Source: Lysinibacillus composti
GTDB taxonomy: Bacteria > Bacillota > Bacilli > Bacillales_A > Planococcaceae
Assembly (NCBI RefSeq): GCF_016908465.1
Contig: NZ_JAFBDY010000002.1
Span: 186,001-250,000, forward strand
Reading direction: 5' to 3'
Length of the DNA: 64,000 nt
How positions within the stretch are numbered: position 1 is the first letter of the stretch; the number at the start of each line of letters is the position of its first letter. This document shows positions 45,148 to 52,791 of the stretch, one piece after another. The notes under the pieces are model-generated. The model was not told the origin of the DNA, made no database searches, and saw nothing but the letters and a program-made list of their open reading frames with translations. The position numbers and the translations under genes were made by a program.

Positions 45148-45190
45148 TTTAAACATCTCCTTTTATTGCTTGAATATTTACGACATGACT

Positions 45191-46318
45191 TTAGCGTACT
45201 GCACAGCGATTTGGACCAATTTCCATTTCCGTTTGCTCATCATAATTAGGGGTGATTTTCCCCATATTAACTTGACGAATTTGCTGATACGCATTTGGTT
45301 GTGGTGGTAAATGATCTGTTACTATGTGGCGAAAGGCATCTTCACTTTCAATATTTAACCCATGATTTTCAGCAAATAAATCGCCTAAACGTTTTGCGAC
45401 AGTCCCGTCTGTGTTAAGTTCATCTATCTTCATAAAGTGAGATGGTAGTACGATTAGTTCTTCTGTTAGCTCACGATAACGTACATTTAATGTTTCACGA
45501 AGATCTCCTACCCAATCTTCTGCTAAACCTGCTAAGTCAGGACGACCAATTGAATCGATAAATAATATGTCACCTGATAATAGATATTTACCATCAATAA
45601 TAAATGAAGTTGAGCCAATTGTATGACCCGGTGAATAAAGGGCACTTACGTTAATTTGAGCGGCTCCAATTTTCACTGTTAGAGCATCTTCAATTGCTGT
45701 ATAGTCAAATACCACTTCTTCTGCATCTTTCTGAGGTAAGTAGTAAGTTGCGCCTGTTGCTTCTGCAATAAGTCGTCCGCCTGAGATGTGATCGGCATGT
45801 AAGTGTGTATCAAATACATGTTTTATGTCCACATTTTTCTGTTTGGCAAAGTTCGTAAATACATCTGTGAATCTTACGGCATCAATGATTGCTGCTTCTC
45901 CTTCAGAAATGACCATGTATGATAGACAACCTTTCCCTAGACGAACAAATTGATAAAGTTCACCACCACCTCTTAAGTCACCTACTTTTATTGGTTCAAG
46001 ATATGAACTCCAAGACTTCATACCACCTTCAAGGTAGAATACATCTCGGCCTGCTTCAGCAATCATTTCAGCAACCATTATGGATGAACCTTCTTTTGCA
46101 CATACAACTAGTACATCTTGATCAATTGGTAGCTTTGATAAGACGTTATCCACACCATCCAATAATTCGAAATATGGAATATTTAAATATTCAAAGTTGT
46201 GCCCTTCAATTTTCCAATCTACATAAGCATCATGGTTTCGTACATCTAAAATGAATAGAGGTTGATTGTCAATTACTTTACGAGCAACTTCTGCTGCTGT
46301 CATTTTTATGATTGTCAT
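45191..46318 (-). CDS. Rhodanese-metallo-beta-lactamase (persulfide dioxygenase-like) fusion
   Basis: Rhodanese domain first (about residues 5-115, sulfur-transfer cysteine C73 in VVCAKEGSS), then an ETHE1-type metallo-beta-lactamase domain with [11 protein letters not shown] (His/Asp metal ligands), [11 protein letters not shown] and [13 protein letters not shown]. In S. aureus CstB the two modules are in the reverse order, so this is a permuted layout. It likely oxidises thiol or glutathione-like persulfides and uses the rhodanese to hand on or take up sulfur. 375 residues. A CstR-type operator (46326-46341) precedes it, and the gene starts with ATG. Confidence 0.92.
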   Translation of the reverse strand: MTIIKMTAAEVARKVIDNQPLFILDVRNHDAYVDWKIEGHNFEYLNIPYFELLDGVDNVLSKLPIDQDVLVVCAKEGSSIMVAEMIAEAGRDVFYLEGGMKSWSSYLEPIKVGDLRGGGELYQFVRLGKGCLSYMVISEGEAAIIDAVRFTDVFTNFAKQKNVDIKHVFDTHLHADHISGGRLIAEATGATYYLPQKDAEEVVFDYTAIEDALTVKIGAAQINVSALYSPGHTIGSTSFIIDGKYLLSGDILFIDSIGRPDLAGLAEDWVGDLRETLNVRYRELTEELIVLPSHFMKIDELNTDGTVAKRLGDLFAENHGLNIESEDAFRHIVTDHLPPQPNAYQQIRQVNMGKITPNYDEQTEMEIGPNRCAVR

Positions 46319-46325
46319 ATTCGTA

Positions 46326-46341
46326 TTACCCCCATAGGTAT
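46326..46341 (-). promoter_or_regulatory. Candidate CstR operator before the rhodanese-MBL gene
   Basis: Reads ACCTATGGGGGTAATA on the minus strand, an imperfect copy of the pseudopalindrome ATACCNNTATNGGGGTAT seen before other cluster units. Confidence 0.5.
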
Positions 46342-46396
46342 TATTTATTTGATTTTTTAAGTGGAAGAGACTACCCCTTCCACTTAAACTTACAAA

Positions 46397-46792
46397 TTAA
46401 AATGTTAATGTTGGTGATGCATCTTTCGCAAATTCTAGGAAAGTAACGGCTCCACCCACTTCGATTCCATTAATAAAGTCATCTTTTGTTAATCCCATTA
46501 CGTCCATCGTCATTTGACAGCCAATAAATTTAACACCCAAATCCTGTGCCATCTCCACTAGTTGGGGAATGCTCGGTACATTTGCTTTTGCAAATCCTTC
46601 CGCAAAGTGTTCTCGCGCCTTTGGCATAGGTAATTGTTGCATGGCTTGTTTATGAATTAGATTTAATCCTTCAAATGTGAAGAAGATAGCAACCTCCTTT
46701 TCTGTTGCTGCGGCTGCTGTTGCGATATTAAATACTTTATAAGCATCAAATAGACCACCGTTACTTGCGATAATAGCTACTTTGTTAGACAT
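46397..46792 (-). CDS. DsrE/DsrF-like sulfur relay protein
   Basis: A 131-residue DsrE-fold protein. It begins with KVAIIASNGGLFDAYKVFNIA and has the reactive cysteine C92 in KFIGCQMTMDVMG, matching the DsrE2 position. It lies between the TusA-rhodanese and the rhodanese-MBL genes. In S. aureus the equivalent domain is fused to TusA-rhodanese (CstA); here it is a separate gene. Probably accepts persulfide sulfur from the preceding carriers. Confidence 0.9.
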   Translation of the reverse strand: MSNKVAIIASNGGLFDAYKVFNIATAAAATEKEVAIFFTFEGLNLIHKQAMQQLPMPKAREHFAEGFAKANVPSIPQLVEMAQDLGVKFIGCQMTMDVMGLTKDDFINGIEVGGAVTFLEFAKDASPTLTF

Positions 46793-46818
46793 GATAATTT
46801 CCTCCAGTTAATTTTTGT

Positions 46819-47382
46819 TTATTTCATACTTTTTGATAAATTGCCGTTCCACGAACCTATTCCTGGTAAAACGTTATAGACTTTGGTAAATCCTTTTTTG
46901 AATAATTTCTGTGCTGCAAAATCACTGCGAGTTCCTGTTCGACAAATGACATAAATTTCTTCATCATGATTAAGTTCATCTAAGCGATCCTCTAATTCAC
47001 CCATTGGAATGGATTTAGAACCTTCGATGTGTCCAAATGCATATTCTGCTTCTTCTCGAACATCTAAAATAATACCGCTATTAGCTACACGATTGATTAC
47101 TTCTTCATTGGTAATCGTTTGTTCGAATTGCTTTTCGTAAGAATTGTCATCATTACTTTTACGGATGTAATGTAGTAACACATTGTCCTCTTCTCTTGTC
47201 CCAATATATTGGTGACCTACACTCTTAGCCCATGCTTTTAAGTCAGTGGTTGATCCTTTATCAGTTGCTTGGACTTCTAATATTTGACCTTCTGTTAAAT
47301 CGTTCATGGCTTTTTTTGTTTTTACGATTGGCATTGGGCATGCTAATCCTTTTGCATCTAATTGAACATCTGATTTAATCAT
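46819..47382 (-). CDS. TusA-rhodanese fusion (CstA-like without the DsrE part)
   Basis: An N-terminal TusA domain (residues 1-75; CPMP motif with Cys15 and DKGSTTDLKAWAKSVGH) joined to a rhodanese domain (about 88-187; DVREEAEYAFGHIEG and active loop CRTGTRS with C147). S. aureus CstA has a further DsrE domain; here that is encoded by the next gene, so it is a split CstA. ATG start with a ribosome site AAGGAGC, and a CstR-type operator (47401-47416) immediately upstream. Likely a multi-step persulfide transfer protein. Confidence 0.92.
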   Translation of the reverse strand: MIKSDVQLDAKGLACPMPIVKTKKAMNDLTEGQILEVQATDKGSTTDLKAWAKSVGHQYIGTREEDNVLLHYIRKSNDDNSYEKQFEQTITNEEVINRVANSGIILDVREEAEYAFGHIEGSKSIPMGELEDRLDELNHDEEIYVICRTGTRSDFAAQKLFKKGFTKVYNVLPGIGSWNGNLSKSMK

Positions 47383-47400
47383 TACATTCTTCAGCTCCTT

Positions 47401-47416
47401 ATACCATACGGGGTAT
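47401..47416 (-). promoter_or_regulatory. Candidate CstR operator before TusA-rhodanese
   Basis: Reads ATACCCCGTATGGTAT on the minus strand: an ATACC / GGTAT pseudopalindrome like those at 48493 and 48128. Confidence 0.6.
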
Positions 47417-47449
47417 TATTTCAGATAAAAAAATATATAAAAAATAAAT

Positions 47450-47746
47450 TTACTCAATATTTCCTTCCCAAGCAAGCATCCCCCCTGTCATATTGGTAAC
47501 ATTAAATCCTAGGCTCTCTAAATATTGAGTAGCCTTACCACTACGTCCACCAGAACGGCAGATCATAATATAAGGTGTTTTTTTATCGAGTTCATGTGTA
47601 CGGAATTCAAGTAAAGCAAGTGGGATATGTTTAATACCAGAAATATGACCAGCCTTTACTTCATCTACCTCGCGAACATCAATTAAATTAAGCTTTTCAC
47701 CATTTTCTAATCGTTGCTGAACATCTTTCGTACTAATTTCTTTCAT
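47450..47746 (-). CDS. Rhodanese-like sulfurtransferase
   Basis: A 98-residue single-domain rhodanese: DVREVDEVKAGHISGIKHIP and active loop CRSGGRSG (C63). ATG at 47746 preferred, with AAGGAGG eight nt upstream; the longer reading frame to 47782 would run through that site. It belongs to the cluster and likely takes persulfide sulfur to the TusA carriers. Confidence 0.92.
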   Translation of the reverse strand: MKEISTKDVQQRLENGEKLNLIDVREVDEVKAGHISGIKHIPLALLEFRTHELDKKTPYIMICRSGGRSGKATQYLESLGFNVTNMTGGMLAWEGNIE

Positions 47747-47769
47747 AATAATATCCTCCTTATTAACTG

Positions 47770-48120
47770 TTAACCTCGCCAAGCATTCATGCCACCTCGA
47801 ACGTTCGTGACGTTTGCATAACCTAACTTTTTTAGTTGTTTACAAGCTTGTGAGCTTCGCATACCGCTTTGACAAATGACAATAATTTCTTTGTCTTTTG
47901 GAAGTTTTGAAAAATCAGACCCTAATGGTATATTTTTAAATTGACGAATACTTTGAGATTTAAATTCGCGCGGTGTTCGTACATCAATAAATACTTTATC
48001 TTGGTCATTTAAAATACCTTTAAGGGTATCTGTCGAAATTGTTCTTGTACCTTTAGCTGGTTTCATTCGCCAAATGAAAAAGATTACGACAATTAATATA
48101 AGTAGCCAACCTACCATCAT
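47770..48120 (-). CDS. Membrane-anchored rhodanese-like protein
   Basis: A single N-terminal transmembrane helix (MVGWLLILIVVIFFIW) anchors a rhodanese domain (DVRTPREFKSQSIRQFKNIP, active loop CQSGMRSS, C83). Which side of the membrane carries the domain cannot be told with certainty, though the basic residues after the helix favour the cytoplasm. GGGAGG is near the ATG; a second ATG one codon later is also possible. Related to B. subtilis YqhL/YrkH-type membrane rhodaneses. An operator lies upstream at 48128-48147. Confidence 0.88.
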   Translation of the reverse strand: MMVGWLLILIVVIFFIWRMKPAKGTRTISTDTLKGILNDQDKVFIDVRTPREFKSQSIRQFKNIPLGSDFSKLPKDKEIIVICQSGMRSSQACKQLKKLGYANVTNVRGGMNAWRG

Positions 48121-48127
48121 TTCACCT

Positions 48128-48147
48128 CCCTATACGGGTATGGGTAT
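48128..48147 (-). promoter_or_regulatory. Candidate CstR operator between cstR and the rhodanese
   Basis: Reads ATACCCATACCCGTATAGGG on the minus strand; contains the same ATACCC and TATAGGG halves as the other sites, partly overlapped. Confidence 0.55.
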
Positions 48148-48179
48148 ATTTTTGTTTAAAAATTAAAAGTCGATAGAAG

Positions 48180-48443
48180 CTAACGACTTTTAACAAACAG
48201 ATTCACTGCTTCTTGAATTGATTCGTTCACGGCTTCTTCGTCACCCTCAGCTTCTCTAATACATTCCAATAAATTCTGACTAACAATTATACCAATTGAA
48301 CGATCTACACCTGTACGGACAGCAGAGAGTTGTGTGATTACGGCCTTGCAATCTTTGCCATCCTCCATCATTTTCAAAATGCCTCGAAGCTGACCTTCTA
48401 TACGTTTAATACGATTTTTGACTTTATCGTCATATGAATTCAA
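48180..48443 (-). CDS. cstR: CsoR-family repressor, CstR-like persulfide sensor
   Basis: All-helical DUF156/CsoR-family repressor of 87 residues (VKNRIKRIEGQLRGILKMMEDGKDC). Two cysteines, C32 and C61, occupy the sensing positions, but the histidine four residues before the second Cys, a copper ligand in CsoR, is asparagine (SQNLLEC). That C-N-C pattern is characteristic of CstR, which forms a disulfide or trisulfide bridge with persulfides, and not of copper sensors. It heads the sulfur cluster, and an operator lies inside its own promoter, so autoregulation is expected. Confidence 0.9.
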   Translation of the reverse strand: MNSYDDKVKNRIKRIEGQLRGILKMMEDGKDCKAVITQLSAVRTGVDRSIGIIVSQNLLECIREAEGDEEAVNESIQEAVNLFVKSR

Positions 48444-48487
48444 TTTGTCTGCCTCCTTCTCAACTGTTTGTTTGTTGCTATAGTCAC

Positions 48488-48516
48488 ATATTATACCTAT
48501 AGGGGTATATTGTCAA
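48488..48516 (-). promoter_or_regulatory. cstR promoter with operator in the spacer
   Basis: Minus strand: TTGACA (48516-48511), 17 nt, TAATAT (48493-48488). The spacer holds ATACCCCTATAGGTAT (48508-48493), an almost perfect palindrome matching the sites before the other sulfur genes. A bound repressor would block polymerase directly. Confidence 0.7.
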
Positions 48517-48567
48517 CCGATGAACAATAAATATTTTAATTTTACTTAAGTTCATGAAGTTAAAAAA

Positions 48568-48595
48568 AAGCTGTCCGGAAATTTACAGACAGCTT
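48568..48595 (-). terminator. Terminator of cheR
   Basis: AAGCTGTC (48568-48575) and GACAGCTT (48588-48595) pair; on the minus strand TTTTTTTAAC follows. It lies just after the cheR stop and isolates the sensory genes from cstR. Confidence 0.85.
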
Positions 48596-48604
48596 CAAAT
48601 GTTC

Positions 48605-49471
48605 TTATTTAACTTTTCTATAGATTTTCTGTTTTTTACTTACGTCTTCATAGACATTAGCATAGTCCGTGTAATAAATGGTTTCTTTATCACCGAGTCC
48701 TAAGAATCCGAACATACCGAGGCTTTCATAAAATAGTTCATGTACTTTATTTTGAAGGTCTTTATTAAAGTAGATTAAGACATTCCTACATAGGATTACA
48801 TGAAATTCATTAAAGGAACTGTCCGTCACTAAATTATGTTGGGCGAACACCACATTTTTCATTAAGCTATGGTCGAACTTTACTCCTGCATTTGTCACCT
48901 TATAATAATCGGAGAATGCACGCTGACCACCTGCTTGCATATAGTTCTGTGTATATTTCCGCATATGTTCCAGTGGAAAAAAGCCGTTTTTAGCGATTTT
49001 AAGAACATCCGAATTGATGTCCGTCGCATATATTTTTGCCTTTTCATATAGACCTTCTTCTTGAAGTAAGATAGCCATTGAGTATACTTCTTCACCTGAT
49101 GCACAACCAGCATGCCAGATGCGAATGGATGGATAGGTTTTTAAAAGTGGTACAACGTTTTCTCGAAAATCTTTGAAGAACAACGGATCCCTAAACATTT
49201 CAGTAACATTTATTGAAAAGTCTGCGATTAATCGTTGTAAACAAGTAGGGTCATGTAACACTTTATTTAGAAGACTTGTAATGGTTGGTAATTTTTCGGC
49301 TTGCATTCGATGCTGTACCCTTCTTTTGATGGAAGGGTAAGCATAGTCACGGTAATCGTATCCACACCAAGCATATAACCCATCTAGCAACAATTTGATT
49401 TCAAGCTTTTCTAAATCATTTGTAGGTTCTTCAGTTAGTGTGTAATTACTGTCAGTATTGTTAAGGTTCAT
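48605..49471 (-). CDS. CheR-type protein-glutamate O-methyltransferase
   Basis: SAM-dependent methyltransferase that adds methyl esters to glutamates of chemoreceptor-like proteins. It has the CheR N-terminal helical domain and the SAM-binding motif IWHAGCASGEEVYSMAILL, and RNVLIYFN near the end. 288 residues. It is not in a chemotaxis operon: it follows a hybrid kinase gene. CheR homologues next to hybrid kinases with methylatable coiled coils are known in other bacteria, so it may act on the kinase's coiled-coil linker; that is inference. Confidence 0.93.
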   Translation of the reverse strand: MNLNNTDSNYTLTEEPTNDLEKLEIKLLLDGLYAWCGYDYRDYAYPSIKRRVQHRMQAEKLPTITSLLNKVLHDPTCLQRLIADFSINVTEMFRDPLFFKDFRENVVPLLKTYPSIRIWHAGCASGEEVYSMAILLQEEGLYEKAKIYATDINSDVLKIAKNGFFPLEHMRKYTQNYMQAGGQRAFSDYYKVTNAGVKFDHSLMKNVVFAQHNLVTDSSFNEFHVILCRNVLIYFNKDLQNKVHELFYESLGMFGFLGLGDKETIYYTDYANVYEDVSKKQKIYRKVK

Positions 49472-49494
49472 TTCCCGAAATTAACCCCTTTATA

Positions 49495-52400
49495 TTAATA
49501 TAGCCATACTTTGATTAATGAAATGAGTTGGTCAGGTTCAACTGGTTTTGCAATATAATCAGATGCACCAATACTTAAGCATTTTTCGCGATCTTCTCTC
49601 ATCGCCTTTGCTGTTAAGGCAATTATTGGTAATTGGATGAATTGAGTGTTTTCTCTTATTCTTTGAATTGCTTCATACCCATCCATTTCTGGCATCATAA
49701 TATCCATTAACACGAGGTCAACATCAGGATGATCTTCTAGCATTTTCAAGCTCTCTAACCCGTTTTCAGCGAAAATTACTTCCATCCCAGCAGTTTCAAG
49801 TACACTAGAGAGTGCAAAGACGTTGCGAATATCGTCATCAACGAGAAGGATTTTTTTACCTTTTAAGTCTGAATTTGTGCTGAAATAACCGATTTCATCT
49901 ACATTTTCTATTGCTGAATATTCTTGTTCTTTTAAATAAAGGTCTAATTCGGCTTTTAATCTTTCTGGTGAATACTCATTTTTAATGATGATCGTATGAG
50001 CATATTTATTCAATTTCATTTCTTCTTTACTTGTTAAATCACGACCAGTGTAGATAAACACTTTGATTTCATTGTGAAGGTCTTGTTTTTTAATCTCTTC
50101 TAATAAGTCAAAGCCACTTGTATCTGTCAAACCTAAATCAAGAATAATACAGTCAAATGGATTAACCTTTAGTAATTCAATGGCCTTCGTTCCCGTTGAA
50201 ACAGCTTTAATAATAAAGTCCATGTCACCAATAAGTTCCATTAAACTATTTCGTTGATTTAAATCATCATCAACGATTAACAGGCGTTTAATTTCATTGT
50301 TTTTTCGTGTATCTTCATACGTTGTCACATCTTTTTTTGGCGTTTCAAGTTGAGGTTGAAGGTCACGCTGTTCTGAATCGCTATATACTGTTGCTGCAAT
50401 TTCTTTATCAGTTATTGTATCTGTTTCATCTTGTACTTCCACATAGTCCCCAATTAAAAGTGAGAATTTACTTCCTTTTCCTTCTTCACTTTCTACAACT
50501 ATTCTTCCACCTAAAAGTGTAGCAAGTTCTCTACTAATCGATAAACCTAATCCAGTTCCACCAAATTTACGACTTGTTGTCCCATCTGCTTGCTGGAAGG
50601 CTTCAAAGATTAAGTCTTGTTTTTCTTTCGGAATACCGATTCCCGTATCAATAACAGTGAATTCAAGGATCGTTTCATTTGTTTTAATATTCGAGAATGG
50701 ATAAACACCAATTTCTAACTTTACTTCTCCCTGATCCGTAAATTTAAAGGCATTAGATAACAGATTTTTAAGTATTTGTTGAATACGCACTTCATCACTA
50801 AAGATGGTTTGTGGGGTAGCAGATTTTACGACTACATCAAAGTTTATCTGTTTGTTATCAGCAAGTGGCTTGAAGTTTGATTCAACGTATTCTACTAGAT
50901 TGTTCAGTTTCACAATTCCTGGAATGATTTCTGTTTTACCTGACTCGATTTTTGCTAAATCTAAAATATTATTAATTAATACAAGTAAGTCATTACCTGA
51001 TGAATAAATCGTTTTTGAATATTCTACTTGTTTAGATGATAGATTTCCGTTTGGATTATCAGCTAATAATTTAGATAATATAATTAAACTATTTAAAGGC
51101 GTACGCAATTCATGAGACATATTTGCTAGGAACTCAGATTTGTATTTAGAGCTTAACGTCAGCTGCTCTGCTTTAATTTCAAGTTCTGCTTTTGCTTTTT
51201 CAACTTCTCGATTTGTTCGTTCAAATGCGATGTTTTGCTCTTCAAGTCTCTTTGCTTTTTCCTCTAATTCCGTATTTGTTTGTTCTAGCTCTTCTTGTTG
51301 CTGTTGAAGCTTTACTTCCGATTGACGTAATGCTTGCGTTTGTTCTTCTAATTCTTCATTTGTTGCTTTTAACTCTTCTTGTTGATTTTGAAGTTCTTCC
51401 GATTGTGCTTGAATTTCTTCCATTAATGTTTGTGATTCTTCAAGCAATTTTGCAAGTTGAATGCGACTAATCGTACTATCTAGAACAATACCTAAATGAC
51501 GAATTAATTCTTCTAAAAAGCTTTTTTGAGTTTCAGTGTATGGGTGGAATGAAGCTAATTCTAATACGGCAATTACATGATCTTCAAAGCTTATTGGTAA
51601 AATATATAAGTTTAATGGTTTTGCTTCTCCTAAGCCAGAAGAAACTGAAATATAATCGGCTGGCACATCTGTTAAAATAATTGGTGTTTTTTCTAACGCA
51701 GCTTGGCCAATTAAACCTTCACCACTTTTTAACGTATTTTTTACACGTTTTCTTTCTTTAAAGGCATAAGATGAAATAAGTTTATATGTTTCATTACTTG
51801 GATCGTCTAGGTCTTTAACATAGAAAACAGCATGACTAGATTCTACTAATGGAACTACTTTTGACAGTAATACGCGTCCTAGAGACTCTAATTCAGTTGT
51901 TCCAGTAATTGCTGTTGAAATTTCAGCAATATTGGAATTTTTCCAAGTTAGCTCTTTTTCAATGTTCATTTGAGTTTCTAATGTCTCTGTCATTTGATTA
52001 AAAGCCTTAGCCATTTCATCGAACTCGTTATTTGCAATGATGTCAACTTTTGTTGTGAGTTCTACACGACCGTTGGAAATATTATTCATCAAATTCGACA
52101 TCGAACTGACTCTTTTGGTGAATGGTAATATATTTCGAAGTAAAATAATCATTATACCAATTACGACAAGGGCTAATATTACACAAGAAAAAATGATTAA
52201 ATCCCTAAAGTCTTTTACCTTTTCTTGTAATGTAAAAGCTAAATTTTGATCGTAAGTTGTCGTGATTTTAGTCAGTAGATCCGAAAATTTTTGTTGAAGT
52301 GGTGCCGAATTTTCATCCATTAAGTTAAGCGCTTCTTCTTTTCTATCTTCTTGAATGTGTTCAACCACTTCATCTCTGTATAATTCGAAGTCACTATTTA

Positions 52401-52743
52401 CTTTTATTAGCTGTTCAACGATCTGTTTTTGTTCAGCAGTCGTGACGTTTGAATCTAGCTTTTCTATTTGATTGTTAACTTTTTGTCCTTCAAGTTTCAA
52501 CTCAGCGATTTCGGCATTTATAGAATCCTTTTGATTAAATAAAACAATATTTCTTAGAAAAATTCCTTCATCTTTAACATTAGCCCGGATCTGCGCTGCT
52601 AAGACTGACATATCATAATTCGATTTAATTTCGTTATTTGCTTTACTTATCTGATTAACTTGATACCAACTTAATAAGAAAAGCAATAGTAGTAATAGTG
52701 GTAGAGTACCGATTGCTAATAAAAATTTTGTTCTAACTTTCAT
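49495..52743 (-). CDS. Hybrid sensor histidine kinase with GAF, coiled coil and two receiver domains
   Basis: Domain order by eye in 1082 residues: TM1 (7-27), an extracytoplasmic four-helix-like sensor (about 28-180), TM2 (near 183-203), HAMP, GAF (about 277-430), a Gln/Glu-rich coiled coil with heptads of QQEELxxTNEELEE (to about 540), HisKA with SHELRTPLNSL, HATPase with N-box LLSNAFKFTD and G boxes GTGLGLSISREL, then two REC domains. REC1 has IVDDD, DLGL and a K in IIKNEYS; REC2 has LVDDD, MDIMMP and KPVEP. There is no Hpt domain. The next gene downstream is cheR. The coiled coil resembles the methylatable linker of chemoreceptors. Confidence 0.93.
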   Translation of the reverse strand: MKVRTKFLLAIGTLPLLLLLLFLLSWYQVNQISKANNEIKSNYDMSVLAAQIRANVKDEGIFLRNIVLFNQKDSINAEIAELKLEGQKVNNQIEKLDSNVTTAEQKQIVEQLIKVNSDFELYRDEVVEHIQEDRKEEALNLMDENSAPLQQKFSDLLTKITTTYDQNLAFTLQEKVKDFRDLIIFSCVILALVVIGIMIILLRNILPFTKRVSSMSNLMNNISNGRVELTTKVDIIANNEFDEMAKAFNQMTETLETQMNIEKELTWKNSNIAEISTAITGTTELESLGRVLLSKVVPLVESSHAVFYVKDLDDPSNETYKLISSYAFKERKRVKNTLKSGEGLIGQAALEKTPIILTDVPADYISVSSGLGEAKPLNLYILPISFEDHVIAVLELASFHPYTETQKSFLEELIRHLGIVLDSTISRIQLAKLLEESQTLMEEIQAQSEELQNQQEELKATNEELEEQTQALRQSEVKLQQQQEELEQTNTELEEKAKRLEEQNIAFERTNREVEKAKAELEIKAEQLTLSSKYKSEFLANMSHELRTPLNSLIILSKLLADNPNGNLSSKQVEYSKTIYSSGNDLLVLINNILDLAKIESGKTEIIPGIVKLNNLVEYVESNFKPLADNKQINFDVVVKSATPQTIFSDEVRIQQILKNLLSNAFKFTDQGEVKLEIGVYPFSNIKTNETILEFTVIDTGIGIPKEKQDLIFEAFQQADGTTSRKFGGTGLGLSISRELATLLGGRIVVESEEGKGSKFSLLIGDYVEVQDETDTITDKEIAATVYSDSEQRDLQPQLETPKKDVTTYEDTRKNNEIKRLLIVDDDLNQRNSLMELIGDMDFIIKAVSTGTKAIELLKVNPFDCIILDLGLTDTSGFDLLEEIKKQDLHNEIKVFIYTGRDLTSKEEMKLNKYAHTIIIKNEYSPERLKAELDLYLKEQEYSAIENVDEIGYFSTNSDLKGKKILLVDDDIRNVFALSSVLETAGMEVIFAENGLESLKMLEDHPDVDLVLMDIMMPEMDGYEAIQRIRENTQFIQLPIIALTAKAMREDREKCLSIGASDYIAKPVEPDQLISLIKVWLY

Positions 52744-52791
52744 GCCAACACGCTCCGTTTAATCTTTACATTTATTGATTCATTTCATCAT

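Noticed and set aside
48180-48443. Copper-sensing CsoR
   Set aside because: The copper-ligand histidine is Asn, and the neighbours are sulfur-transfer genes and not copper exporters.
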